Assembly (NCBI GenBank): GCA_003223215.1
Contig: QHYH01000110.1
Span: 1-64,000 of the forward strand
DNA: 64,000 nucleotides
Reading direction: 5' to 3'
From: Acidobacteriota bacterium
GTDB taxonomy: Bacteria; Acidobacteriota; Terriglobia; Acidiferrales; UBA7541
The notes below the pieces were generated by a model. That model saw nothing but the letters and a program-made list of their open reading frames with translations, did no database searches and was not told the DNA's origin. Both the position numbers and the translations under genes were made by a program. The first letter of the stretch is position 1. The number at the start of each line of letters is the position of its first letter. This document shows positions 8,582 to 16,596 of this stretch, piece after piece.

Positions 8582-9463
8582 TTAATCTCTGTTCCTTGGC
8601 ATGCGGCCTTCGACGGCCTTGCGGGTAGCGACTAGCGTCGCGGTCAGAGTTTCACGAGGAATGCTGGTCACAAACGGCTCGATCATCCACTTCAGCACGA
8701 CCGGAATGTCACGCGTCAGTGACACGACTTCGCTTTGCACGTACACGCCGCGGTCGTGCTCTTCCATTCGCCACCACGTTTCCATGCGCCACAGGAAGCC
8801 GCCGTCTTGGCCCGGCGGCTTTTCGCGTTCGTCGCTTTTGCCGGGGTTTTCCACTTCGGCGATGCGCACCGCGGAGCTGCGGCTGTGGGCGCGCTCGGGC
8901 GCGTCGCGGAAATACTCAATCTCGTGCTCAGTGTCCAGGACCACGGTGATCACTTTGTGGCGGCGAAAGCGCAGAAACACACGGAAATGGTCGCCGTTCC
9001 TCGATTCAGTCTTTGACCGTTCGACGTCCGGCGCGTAATAGACGGAATGCTTGTCGTAATCTTCGAGCATCCCAAGCACGTCGCCAAGTTTGGCTTCTGG
9101 GATGAACACGACGCCCACCCAGTGATGAATGATGCCACCCGGACAAGCGATGAGCTTTCCGCCCTCGAGCGTCTCCCGTTTTTTCATCTTGACTTCACCG
9201 CGCTTGAGCCCGGCGTAAGCTTCGGAGCGCTCTGGCGCAGGCAGTTCGTCAATCCACAACAGGTTCGTTCCGCGTTTCAGCTCTTCTTCGTTCCGCGCTT
9301 CCGTGAGTTTCACGTAGCGGTCGAACGCGGCGAGCGTATTCGCATGCAACGGAGCGGGCTCAGGCTCCGCGCCCTGCGCAAAGTCCGACATCGGCGGAGA
9401 CAACATCGCCGCGGCCAGCGCGATCGCAAGGAACGCCACCCATTTGTCGCCTGCGCCTTTCAC
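8582..9463 (-). CDS. Secreted protein of unknown function, possible START/SRPBCC-like fold
   Basis: The 293-residue product has an N-terminal hydrophobic segment ending SDFAQGAEP, probably a signal peptide. The central region contains GGIIHHWVGVVFIP and alternating strands, and the end has an amphipathic helix (VVLKWMIEPFVTSIPRETL), a pattern seen in START/SRPBCC lipid-binding folds. I chose the GTG at 9463 because AGGAGG lies nine bases before it; the track's GTG at 9472 directly abuts that site. No catalytic motif was recognised. It is preceded by a long non-coding stretch. Confidence 0.6.
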   Translation of the reverse strand: MKGAGDKWVAFLAIALAAAMLSPPMSDFAQGAEPEPAPLHANTLAAFDRYVKLTEARNEEELKRGTNLLWIDELPAPERSEAYAGLKRGEVKMKKRETLEGGKLIACPGGIIHHWVGVVFIPEAKLGDVLGMLEDYDKHSVYYAPDVERSKTESRNGDHFRVFLRFRRHKVITVVLDTEHEIEYFRDAPERAHSRSSAVRIAEVENPGKSDEREKPPGQDGGFLWRMETWWRMEEHDRGVYVQSEVVSLTRDIPVVLKWMIEPFVTSIPRETLTATLVATRKAVEGRMPRNRD

Positions 9464-9941
9464 CTGTCGCACCCTCCTGTCATGGTGAACCGGCGGCCCG
9501 CGTCGTAATGCACTGATTTCGCAACATTTTCATCAAGCATTCCCTTGGCGCGACCCTTCAGGATGCATGTGAGGCGCCTACCCGGCAACCGGCTATCCCG
9601 GATGGACAGCCGGCATCAGGTTCGCGGGAGCCGGAACGACTGTGTTTTGCGGAGAGCTCAGGAGTGCAGAGGCAAGAGAAAATTGGCGGGTTGGGTAGCT
9701 CGCACACGGTCCCTTTCGGGACCGCTGTCCCCGCGCGGCCCCCAACCCGTTCTTGGCACGTTACGCGGGCGCTTTGCATGGCTCAATGGTTCTGCGGAGC
9801 CAGCGTACAGAGTACCAGGGTTATAGTACAAGACGGTCATTTCCGCCTCGCTTCCATTTGCGGTGAGGCTGCTATTCTATTTAGTATCAGCAGCATACAT
9901 GGCCACATCCGATTTGCTGGCTGGCCAAAGACTGGGGAGTA
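9464..9941. other. Non-coding gap between two minus-strand genes
   Basis: This 478-base interval contains ORFs on both strands, but none has a sensible start, ribosome site or protein-like composition. The one clear structure is the nested inverted repeat at 9687-9749. The gap lies upstream of the secreted-protein gene and downstream of the DUF420-like gene, so it should include the former's promoter. I could not pick convincing -35/-10 boxes. Confidence 0.5.
9687..9749. repeat. Nested inverted repeat (cruciform/stem-loop element)
   Basis: CGGGTTGGG (9687-9695) pairs perfectly with CCCAACCCG (9741-9749). Inside lies a second perfect hairpin, CGGTCCC-TTTC-GGGACCG (9707-9724). The remaining internal bases are GC-rich. 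There is no adjacent T-run, so it is not a standard terminator. It could be a REP/MITE-like palindromic element or a structured RNA. Confidence 0.65.
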
Positions 9942-10433
9942 CTATCTTCGACCTGAGTCGAAGCCTCGCTGGTTAGCGAACCAACTGGGGACGTACCAAC
10001 GAACGTAAGTGGCGAATCCCAGCAGCAACACGAGCCACCAGAAGACGAGGACGCCGCGCATCCAAGCTTTGTATTGCGTGAGGCGAAGCTTTTCTGGCAA
10101 CAACCGCGTGCCCGCGCAAAGCAGGATGTACAAGCCCGCGAGTTCCGTGATGGTTCCGAGCCCGGCATGCACAGTCGCCAACGCAAAGTAAGGCCTACCG
10201 AGCTTGGCCGGAATCCGAGGAAGCACTTGTGAGCGAAAAGAAGGTGTCATTGCCACCAGGATCACTGCCAGATTGAGAAGCACGATGGCGGATTGGCACC
10301 AGGCGTGTTGCCGAAAACGCTTGCGGCGCGCAAGCCAGGCGCCGATGAGCAATCCGACTCCCATGCCGATTTCCAGCAGGAGAACCACGTCGGCTGCCAG
10401 CGGTGCAGCCGTTCCGAGAAATCCTTCGCTCAA
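9942..10433 (-). CDS. DUF420-like integral membrane protein
   Basis: The 163-residue protein has about four hydrophobic segments: VVLLLEIGMGVGLLIGAWL, AIVLLNLAVILVAM, a third around LGTITELAGLYILLCAG, and VLVFWWLVLLLGFATYV. Length, topology and scattered His/Arg-Lys loops resemble the DUF420 (YozB-like) family of unknown function, often found near respiratory or copper-handling genes. The start is TTG at 10433, placed behind GAGG, 20 bases after the cupredoxin stop, so the two are probably co-transcribed. Confidence 0.55.
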   Translation of the reverse strand: MSEGFLGTAAPLAADVVLLLEIGMGVGLLIGAWLARRKRFRQHAWCQSAIVLLNLAVILVAMTPSFRSQVLPRIPAKLGRPYFALATVHAGLGTITELAGLYILLCAGTRLLPEKLRLTQYKAWMRGVLVFWWLVLLLGFATYVRWYVPSWFANQRGFDSGRR

Positions 10434-10453
10434 AGTTCAGCCTCGGCCCTGAG

Positions 10454-10816
10454 TCATTCGACGACGACCTTAGCGGTCATCTTCGGATGAATCGAGCAGA
10501 AATACGGATAGGTTCCCGCCTTGGTAAAAGTGAAGGAGAACTTTTCGTCCGTGTCGAGCACTTTGGACTTGAACGCCTTGGGATCATCCGAACTGGCCAC
10601 CGTGTGCGGAATGTCGTCGCGATTTGTCCAGGTCACCGTGGTCCCCACCGCGACGGTCAATGTCGACGGACCGAAACTGAAATTGTCGATCTTCACCTCC
10701 GCGCTTTCCGCTTTTTGCGGTGCGACCGCAGCTGCGTTTCTTGGCGGGGCCGTTAGGGCGCTCGCTCCCAAAACAACCACCGCAAGAAAGACTGCGAAAG
10801 ACACACTTCTCCTCAT
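10454..10816 (-). CDS. Cupredoxin (plastocyanin/amicyanin-like secreted blue-copper protein)
   Basis: The 120-residue protein has a signal peptide (VFLAVVVLGASALTAP) followed by one cupredoxin domain. Type-1 copper ligands are readable: His in DIPHTV, then Cys, His and Met in YPYFCSIHPKM. VAVGTTVTWTNRD is the usual strand before the first ligand. It should carry one electron in the periplasm; partners are unknown. The ATG has AAGGAG nine bases upstream. It lies between the metallophosphoesterase upstream and the DUF420-like gene downstream on the same strand, forming a likely three-gene unit. Confidence 0.85.
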   Translation of the reverse strand: MRRSVSFAVFLAVVVLGASALTAPPRNAAAVAPQKAESAEVKIDNFSFGPSTLTVAVGTTVTWTNRDDIPHTVASSDDPKAFKSKVLDTDEKFSFTFTKAGTYPYFCSIHPKMTAKVVVE

Positions 10817-10880
10817 GATTTTTCTACTCCTTTTTATTTTGTTGCGAAAAATTCAAGTATGCAGAGTTGGCGGCCGCCGC

Positions 10881-11873
10881 TCACCCGAGCGTCGAATCCA
10901 CAAGCCCAAGCGCTTGTTTTCCCCGGATGAAGTTCACATCGGTAATTCCCAGGACGCTCTTCAACTGCTCGGCCGGCACCTTCATCGGCCCGGGCGAATC
11001 GGCCTTGCCCGGCGCCGGCTGGGGAAAGGCGGTCGAAGCGGCGGTGTGAAAGGTGATATGGCCTTCGACTTTCTGCATGGTCTGGTGAATGTGCCCGTTC
11101 AACACCGTGACCGAGCCAAATTTCTTGAGGTACGACAACGCTTGCGCGCTGTCTTCGGTGCCCCAGCCCCACTCCGGATACACCGACCACAAGGGAATGT
11201 GCGCGAACACGACAATGGGCGTGCTGTACTGCAAAGGCTTCACGTCCTCTTCCAACCACTCGAGTTGCTCTTGGCCGAGCGTTCCGAGCCCGCCGGCTTT
11301 CAGGTTCAGCACATTCACCAACGCGATGAAGTGCACGCCTTTTTTGTCGAAGCTGTACCAGCCAGCTCCCTGGGCGCCTCTTCCAAAGCGCTCCCGGAAC
11401 TGCTTCCCATCGTCGTCCAAAACGTCGTGCTCGCCGGGCACATAGAAAATATCCTTGGGCGTGGCGCTCTTGAGGATTTGCTCGACGGTGTCGAATTCTT
11501 CCGGTTTCGAAAGATGGCTGATGTCTCCGGTGTGCAGAAGGAATTCCGGAGTAACCGCTAGTCCATTGATTTTGTCCACGGCCGCCTTGAGCGTCCCGGC
11601 CACGTCCGGGTTGGCCGCCTTGTTAAAACCCATGTGGCTGTCACTAATCTGCGCGAAGCTCAATTCGCCAGCCGTTTCCTTAAGGTCCATTTCCGCTAGG
11701 CGGCCCAGGCTGTAGGAGCGGAGCACGCCGCCGCGGATCACGCAGAAGGCCCCGGTGCCGGCCCAGGCCATGCACTTCAGAAAGCCCCGCCGATCGACGC
11801 CGTCATGGTTGTGGTCGTACACGAGTTCGTTTTGCGTGTTTCCGGAAAGGGCCTGTTGGGACGTTGTCTTCAC
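10881..11873 (-). CDS. Tat-exported calcineurin-like metallophosphoesterase
   Basis: The start is GTG at 11873, five bases after GAGGAGA, giving 330 residues. Around residue 27 it has a twin-arginine signal (DRRGFLKCMAWAGTGAF). Metallophosphoesterase motifs follow in order: QISDSHMGF (D-x-H), HTGDISH (GD), PGEHD in place of the usual GNHD, FAHIP (His) and NGHIHQ (GHxH). The Glu in place of Asn in the third motif is a variation in the metal/active site. It likely hydrolyses a phospho-ester or nucleotide in the periplasm; substrate unknown. It leads the run with cupredoxin and the DUF420-like protein, divergent from the sigma factor at 12125. Confidence 0.8.
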   Translation of the reverse strand: MKTTSQQALSGNTQNELVYDHNHDGVDRRGFLKCMAWAGTGAFCVIRGGVLRSYSLGRLAEMDLKETAGELSFAQISDSHMGFNKAANPDVAGTLKAAVDKINGLAVTPEFLLHTGDISHLSKPEEFDTVEQILKSATPKDIFYVPGEHDVLDDDGKQFRERFGRGAQGAGWYSFDKKGVHFIALVNVLNLKAGGLGTLGQEQLEWLEEDVKPLQYSTPIVVFAHIPLWSVYPEWGWGTEDSAQALSYLKKFGSVTVLNGHIHQTMQKVEGHITFHTAASTAFPQPAPGKADSPGPMKVPAEQLKSVLGITDVNFIRGKQALGLVDSTLG

Positions 11874-12124
11874 GGTTCTCCTCAGCTCTGGACACACGAA
11901 GCCCCAGTGCAGTTTTTCGTCGCCCTTGCCCGCCAATTTTCATGGAGGGCGGCGCGGGTGAGAGAGTCCAGGGAGCCCGCGCCGCGTATGGGACGTGTTT
12001 CGATTGTGCAGACCGCCCGGGGAGGCCCGTTATTCCCGACCGGGCTGCTTACCAACGGATTGCCAGATTCGTCACTCTAAAGGGATTCTAGGGAATAAAA
12101 TCAGTCTAGAGGCGGTTTGTGCCC

Positions 12125-12691
12125 ATGAGTGGGTTCGACCAGGGGAGAGGCTCGGACTTGTTGGACGTGCACGAACGGGCGCGCTTCGAGCAACTCGTTT
12201 TGCCCCACCTCGATGCCGCCTTTAACCTTGCGCGCTGGCTGCTCAGACGCCGCGAGGACTCAGAAGATGTCACGCAGGAAGCCATGCTCCGCGCGTACCG
12301 CTTCTTCCGAGGTTTCCATGGAGGAGACGCACGTGCATGGCTTTTGCAAATTGTGCGCAATACTTGTTATACATGGTTAGAAAAGAACCGACCTGTGGAA
12401 CTGATGAGCGAATTTGACGAGGAATTGCATCCTCAGCCGAGCGTTTCCCCGGAGTCCCTGGCGATCGCGGGAGACAACCGGGAACGCCTGGGCAGGGCGC
12501 TCGAAACGCTGCCGCCGCGCTTCCGCGAGGTGCTGGTGCTCCGGGAACTGGAAGGGTGTTCCTATAAGGAGATTGCCACCATCACGGCGATTCCCATCGG
12601 CACGGTAATGTCCGCGTTGGCGCGCGCCCGCCAGCGGCTGCAGCGCGCCCTTACGCAACCTCCGGTCGAGGAGGCTCGCCGTGAGCTGTGA
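12125..12691 (+). CDS. ECF (group IV) RNA polymerase sigma factor
   Basis: The 188-residue protein shows sigma region 2 (ARWLLRRREDSEDVTQEAMLRAYRFF, with ARAWLLQIVRNTCYTWL) and region 4 (LPPRFREVLVLRELEGCSYKEIA then IPIGTVMSALARARQRL, the -35-binding helix-turn-helix). No sigma-1.1 or region 3 is present. I prefer the ATG at 12125, nine bases after AGAGGCGG, over the GTG at 12119. The next gene starts before this one stops, an arrangement typical of a sigma factor and its anti-sigma factor. The target regulon is unknown; the divergent metallophosphoesterase operon is a natural candidate. Confidence 0.9.
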   Translation: MSGFDQGRGSDLLDVHERARFEQLVLPHLDAAFNLARWLLRRREDSEDVTQEAMLRAYRFFRGFHGGDARAWLLQIVRNTCYTWLEKNRPVELMSEFDEELHPQPSVSPESLAIAGDNRERLGRALETLPPRFREVLVLRELEGCSYKEIATITAIPIGTVMSALARARQRLQRALTQPPVEEARREL

Positions 12692-13445
12692 TTACACGCA
12701 CACGGCCTTACACGGTTACCTGGATGGCGAGTTGGATGCGTCGCGCTCGGAGGAATTCGAACGTCACCTGGAGGGCTGCCGGGAATGTGCCAAGGCGCTC
12801 GAAACGGAGGAATCGCTGCGTTCTATTCTTCAGCGCAGCGGTCTTTGTGAAAGCGCTCCGCATTCGCTGCGCAAGAAGATCCGGGCGGAATTGGACGCGG
12901 CGACTTCTGTTCCGATCGCGCAGCGGATCCCCCTGTGGAGGTGGGCAGCCGTGGCCGCCTCGATTGTTCTGGTCGCGGCGATCTCTTGGTATGCCTGGCC
13001 GGGATCTGGGTCCGGAACGAGGAACCCTGCTGCTCCGCCCTTCACCGCAGCGGAACTCATCGACGCGCATATCCGCTCGCTGCAGCCCGGGCACCTCACC
13101 GACGTTGCGTCGACCGATCAGCACACCGTGAAACCGTGGTTCAACGGCAAGCTGGACTTCGCGCCGCCGGTGAAAGACTTTGCGGAGGACGGTTTTCCCC
13201 TGGTTGGCGGACGTCTGGACGTTTTGGGCGGCCGAAACGTTGCGGTGCTCATCTATGCGCGGCGAAAGCACTTCATCAATGTTTTTGTGTTGCCCACGAA
13301 AGAGCCGGACACACCGATTCATCCTCCCGGGCTGCGGCAGGGATACCAATGGCTGCACTGGCGTCATCAAGGGATGGAGTACTGCGCCGTATCGGACGTT
13401 TCGGTTGCGGACCTGCACGAGCTCGCGCAGCTCATCTACCAATGA
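12681..13445 (+). CDS. Zinc-finger (ZAS) anti-sigma factor, membrane-anchored
   Basis: This 254-residue partner overlaps the sigma gene by 11 bases. The N-terminal cytoplasmic domain carries the zinc anti-sigma signature HLEGCRECAK (H-x3-C-x2-C). One transmembrane helix follows at about 90-110 (WAAVAASIVLVAAISWYAW), then an extracytoplasmic domain of about 140 residues. The outer domain (PWFNGKLDFAPPVKDF, GFPLVGGRLDVLGGRNVAVLIY) matches what is seen in many acidobacterial and proteobacterial anti-sigma proteins. It is expected to sequester the ECF factor until an envelope signal releases it. GTG is the start. Confidence 0.88.
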   Translation: MSCDYTHTALHGYLDGELDASRSEEFERHLEGCRECAKALETEESLRSILQRSGLCESAPHSLRKKIRAELDAATSVPIAQRIPLWRWAAVAASIVLVAAISWYAWPGSGSGTRNPAAPPFTAAELIDAHIRSLQPGHLTDVASTDQHTVKPWFNGKLDFAPPVKDFAEDGFPLVGGRLDVLGGRNVAVLIYARRKHFINVFVLPTKEPDTPIHPPGLRQGYQWLHWRHQGMEYCAVSDVSVADLHELAQLIYQ

Positions 13446-13620
13446 CGTACTCCCCTGGCGTCAGCCGGGGGCTACTCGGTCAACAGCTCAAAGATCTCCG
13501 CCCATCCCGCGTGGCTTCCGCCTTGCTGCTAAAAACCCTGAAAAAAGCCGATTCCTCGTCGCCTGGCGCACGTCGGCTCCGCCCCTCGGAATGACCAAGC
13601 GGCTGATTTTTCAAAAGGAC

Positions 13621-14013
13621 CTATTGCGGATTCGGCTTGGTCTTTACGTACGCCTTGGGCACTTCTTTCGCGTAAATCAGCCGCAGCGTCACGTTTTTGG
13701 TCTGACCGGAATGCACCGTGATATTTTTCTGCCACTCGGAGAAGACGCCTTTTCCCGAAGCGCGCATGTCGTAATTGTCGGACCGCAGCTTGGTGATCGT
13801 GAAATGGCCGTGGGCATCGGCGTGGACGGCATGCGGAGCATTGCCCCCCGACGATTGGTAGGTTACGGCGGCATGCGGCACTGGCTGGTCATCGGGGCCG
13901 AGCACGACGCCGGCCAGCGTGGCTGTTCCCTTTTTCTGCGGACCGGCTGCCACGCTGCGAGCCGTTACCAGCGCGAGCAAAAGAATCGCCCGAAACAAAA
14001 CGATGCGTCTCAT
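13621..14013 (-). CDS. Secreted carboxypeptidase-regulatory-like (CarboxypepD_reg) domain protein
   Basis: The 130-residue protein begins at the ATG at 14013, behind GGAGAGG; the track's upstream extension lacks signal-peptide character. It has a signal peptide (LFRAILLLALVTARSVAA) and one Ig-like domain: ATLAGVVLGPDDQPVPHAAVTY, then HADAHGHFTITKLRSDNYDMRA. Such domains act as stand-alone extracytoplasmic beta-sandwich modules or as the N-terminal part of TonB receptors. Function here is unknown. It is convergent with the anti-sigma gene. Confidence 0.7.
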   Translation of the reverse strand: MRRIVLFRAILLLALVTARSVAAGPQKKGTATLAGVVLGPDDQPVPHAAVTYQSSGGNAPHAVHADAHGHFTITKLRSDNYDMRASGKGVFSEWQKNITVHSGQTKNVTLRLIYAKEVPKAYVKTKPNPQ

Positions 14014-14213
14014 TTTTGGAGCCTCTCCTGTCGCTTTCCGGCGAGAGCGCTTCTGAAAGATTCGGCCGCGGGGGCTGGCCTTCTCGCTTCCCTTTGAGTG
14101 TAAATCGTGAGCAGCCGGCAGCTCGTGCTCGGCGAAAAAATGTGCGTTCGGAGCAACCTGCCAGTTCGGACAGGTGGGGCCGCGGCAGGAATTGGGGAGC
14201 GTCTCGCTCGATA

Positions 14214-14641
14214 TCACGACGTGAAGGTCACCGTGTGCACGTCGTCGATCATCTTTTGCAGTTGATCGTTGGCTTTGTCGCGCTGTGCCTCCGTGTCCTG
14301 GATCTTTTTGCGCAACATTGCGTTTCCTGCTCGTCCAGTTGCTTTGTCTAGCGCTGAACGAGAACCCTTTCTTCGGCGCTGCCGCGCAGGGCTTTCCTGT
14401 TTTCGCGCAGTCGCCCCTGGTCTTTCACGATACCGTCGATGTCTTGCTGCCGGTTTTCCATTTCTTCTTCGAGGTTGGCGACCACGGCCCTTTGCGCGGA
14501 GATTTTCCCGAGCGCCTCGGCCATTTCCCGCGTGCCTTGTTTTGCGAACAGGGCAACCTGCTCGTCGGTGAGGCTCGAGAGCTCATAGGTTGTCGAGAGC
14601 GTGCGCACTTCCTCGCTGGGCAGTGCAGCCCCGCGCTGCAC
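14214..14641 (-). pseudogene. Decayed C-terminal coiled-coil of a DUF4139-like protein
   Basis: The main frame reads RTLSTTYELSSLTDEQVALF, then LRENRKALRGSAEERVLVQR and stops at TAG. In the same frame past the stop comes TKQLDEQET, and after a shift LRKKIQDTEAQRDKANDQLQKM to a TGA at 14214. Read together this matches the long coiled-coil tail of DUF4139-like secreted proteins I associate with acidobacteria. The N-terminal part is missing, there is an in-frame nonsense codon (probably an old Tyr) and one frameshift. The family name is tentative; the decayed state is clear from the sequence. Confidence 0.6.
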
Positions 14642-14796
14642 CGAATGGAACTCTGGTGGTTTGCCGGAAGGAATGCCGCAGAACGGTGAGAAGGTTCATA
14701 AGGATAAGACGCCGGGCACTCGGGAATGTTTCGTCTTGTTTCACGCGCGCGGGTCTATGGAATACTTGGATCTCGACGTTCCATCGAGGAGTTCCG

Positions 14797-15060
14797 ATGC
14801 CACGCTACCTTACGCAGCACACCTTGGCCTGCCTCACGCGGCAGGGCGCCGAAGCGCTCGCCAAGCGCATGCGAGCCGGCGGCACGGCGCGTGCTGATCG
14901 CGTGCTTGTCAATATGCTCGAAGGAAAAATGTTTGTAGAGTTTCGCGCGGAATCGCGCGAGGCGCTGGAGCTCTGGCTCAAGACCGAGGGCATGCATTTC
15001 GACTTTCTGGTGCGCATCGAATGGGAAATGCGGGGCGACACACTCGAACTGGCGGAATGA
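14797..15060 (+). CDS. Small conserved-looking hypothetical protein
   Basis: The ATG at 14797 has GAGGAG seven bases upstream and opens an 87-residue frame ending at 15060; the track's longer frame starts in non-coding sequence. The protein (MPRYLTQHTLACLTRQGAEAL, then LVNMLEGKMFVEFRAESREALELWL) has the alternating pattern of a small ferredoxin-like alpha/beta fold but no recognised catalytic or metal-binding motif. No confident family assignment. Confidence 0.55.
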   Translation: MPRYLTQHTLACLTRQGAEALAKRMRAGGTARADRVLVNMLEGKMFVEFRAESREALELWLKTEGMHFDFLVRIEWEMRGDTLELAE

Positions 15061-15396
15061 GTGGGCGAGGCGCCGAGATGACGTCCTCACTCCGAGAACA
15101 CAGCAATCATGCGGATGGAGATTGTGGCGCGAGAACCGCTCGAGGAGGTCGAGAGGAGCTTGGTCGGGCGATAGCCCGCAAAAAGGCCTTATGGCGAGGC
15201 CTATGGCGGTATTCGGCGAGAGCGTCAAGGGCGCAACCAGATGCTGACCCGATTGACCGGAATCGCCCATTGTGCGTCCCAAAAACGGGCACTCCTCTTT
15301 CGTGGCTACTTTTGAGAGGATGGCATAAGACTCGTATTTTCAGTAGCTTGCATAAGGTCGCCGCTTGGTGACTGGCCTGCGATTCTTCCCGGCATT
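15061..15396. other. Gap with no supported gene
   Basis: These 336 bases separate the small hypothetical gene from the second ECF sigma gene. A 21-codon frame near 15110 (MRMEIVAREPL) has no usable ribosome site and I do not call it. The region should include the sigma promoter, but I see no convincing -35/-10 pair, repeat or terminator. Confidence 0.4.
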
Positions 15397-16044
15397 ATGG
15401 CTACCGCAACAGCAAGTCTCGAAAGCATGACACGTCCCGGTCTGCTTCTGCTGGCGCAAAGAGGTGACCGCGAATCATTGGGCAAGTTGATCCTGCCCTA
15501 CGCAGCCGGTTTGTATCGAGGGGCGCTGCGCCTGACACGAAACCCTGCCGACGCGGAGGACGTGCGTCAGGAGGCCTTCCTGAAGGTGATCCGCCGACTC
15601 GAGCAGTTTGCGGGCTCTAGATCGCGGGATGCAAAACGAGACGATTTACATGCCTGGGTTTCGCGTATCGGCACGAACGCCTCGATTGATGTCATCCGCA
15701 AGCGGCGCGACGGAAGGCTCTTCTCTTTGGAAGAGCCGACCGGAACACGGGAGGAGACCGTCGGAAGTCGCATTGCCGCCCGCTACGATAATCCCGAAGA
15801 ACGCTTCGCGCGGCGAGAAATAGGTAAGCGCATGGCGGACTCCATCCGGCAACTTGCTCCGGAACTGCGGCACGTATGCCTGCTGCGCGACGTTTTGGAG
15901 TATTCCACGCAGGAAGTGGCACAGCGCCTGGGAGTATCATCGCTGACCGTGCGGCTGCGCCTGTTTCGCGCGCGCCGAAGGCTCAGAGAAAATCTATCTC
16001 TCGGCCCGATTCGCCGTTTCCCCCTTGCGTCCAAAAGCCGTTAA
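15397..16044 (+). CDS. ECF-type RNA polymerase sigma factor, no adjacent anti-sigma gene
   Basis: The 215-residue protein contains sigma region 2 (ALRLTRNPADAEDVRQEAFLKVIRRL and LHAWVSRIGTNASIDVIRKRR) and region 4 (LAPELRHVCLLRDVLEYSTQEVAQRLGVSSLTVRLRLFRARRRL). The spacing and short linker are typical of the ECF group. Unlike the sigma gene at 12.1 kb, no anti-sigma gene follows: the next gene encodes a PilZ protein. Regulation is therefore likely transcriptional or by an unlinked partner. Confidence 0.87.
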   Translation: MATATASLESMTRPGLLLLAQRGDRESLGKLILPYAAGLYRGALRLTRNPADAEDVRQEAFLKVIRRLEQFAGSRSRDAKRDDLHAWVSRIGTNASIDVIRKRRDGRLFSLEEPTGTREETVGSRIAARYDNPEERFARREIGKRMADSIRQLAPELRHVCLLRDVLEYSTQEVAQRLGVSSLTVRLRLFRARRRLRENLSLGPIRRFPLASKSR

Positions 16045-16135
16045 GGTTTGCAGTTACATCAATGCGAAATAGATAATTTGCACCGACCCGCGTTTCGAGG
16101 CGTAGAATCATGCGATCGCCCACCCTGGCAGGGAT

Positions 16136-16471
16136 ATGGAACACGACCGGCGGCGCACACCCCGTTATACCTTCAACGCCTCGATCGAAATGCGCGAAGG
16201 CGCTTCGCAGGACAAGAGGACCGCGCGTGTGGCCGGACTCAGCCTGAACGGGTGTTACGTCAGCACCGAGAGTCCGTATCCCGAGGGGGCTTTGCTAACG
16301 GTGAAGGTCTTCACGGAGACGGACTTTTATGAGGGTCAAGCCACGGTGATCTACCAACAAGAGAAGCTGGGTATGGGATTGATGTTTACCGAGACCCGGC
16401 CTTATTACCTGATGGTCCTGCGAAAATGGCTGCTCTCGGCGATGATGGCGAAGAAAGAAGCCCTGAGGTAA
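16136..16471 (+). CDS. PilZ-domain protein (putative c-di-GMP effector)
   Basis: The 111-residue single-domain protein has the two PilZ signature parts. An Arg-rich N-terminus DRRRTPRYTF matches RxxxR, and GLSLNGCYV corresponds to the (D/N)xSxxG strand. In the second motif the leading acidic/Asn position is Gly, so ligand binding is plausible but not certain. It lies 91 bases after the ECF sigma gene in the same direction. Confidence 0.75.
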   Translation: MEHDRRRTPRYTFNASIEMREGASQDKRTARVAGLSLNGCYVSTESPYPEGALLTVKVFTETDFYEGQATVIYQQEKLGMGLMFTETRPYYLMVLRKWLLSAMMAKKEALR

Positions 16472-16596
16472 TCTCGAAAGACGGGTAGTTTCATCGCCGC
16501 AGCAGGTGCATGAGACGCGCGTTGTCCTTTCCGGCGCAGGGATGGGCGGGAAATCTTTCCGTCGAAAGTTCACGACCGAGCAAGGGAACGGTCGGA

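Noticed and set aside
9545-9826. Small ORFs in the 9.5-9.8 kb gap as genes
   Set aside because: They cross a perfect inverted repeat, have no ribosome site and look like random translation.
13446-13620. GC-rich hairpin after the anti-sigma gene as a terminator
   Set aside because: The stem (CCCC..GGC/GCC..GGGG) is imperfect and no T-run follows.
15110-15175. Short 21-codon frame (MRMEIVAREPL)
   Set aside because: No ribosome site and no sign of conservation; too short to support.
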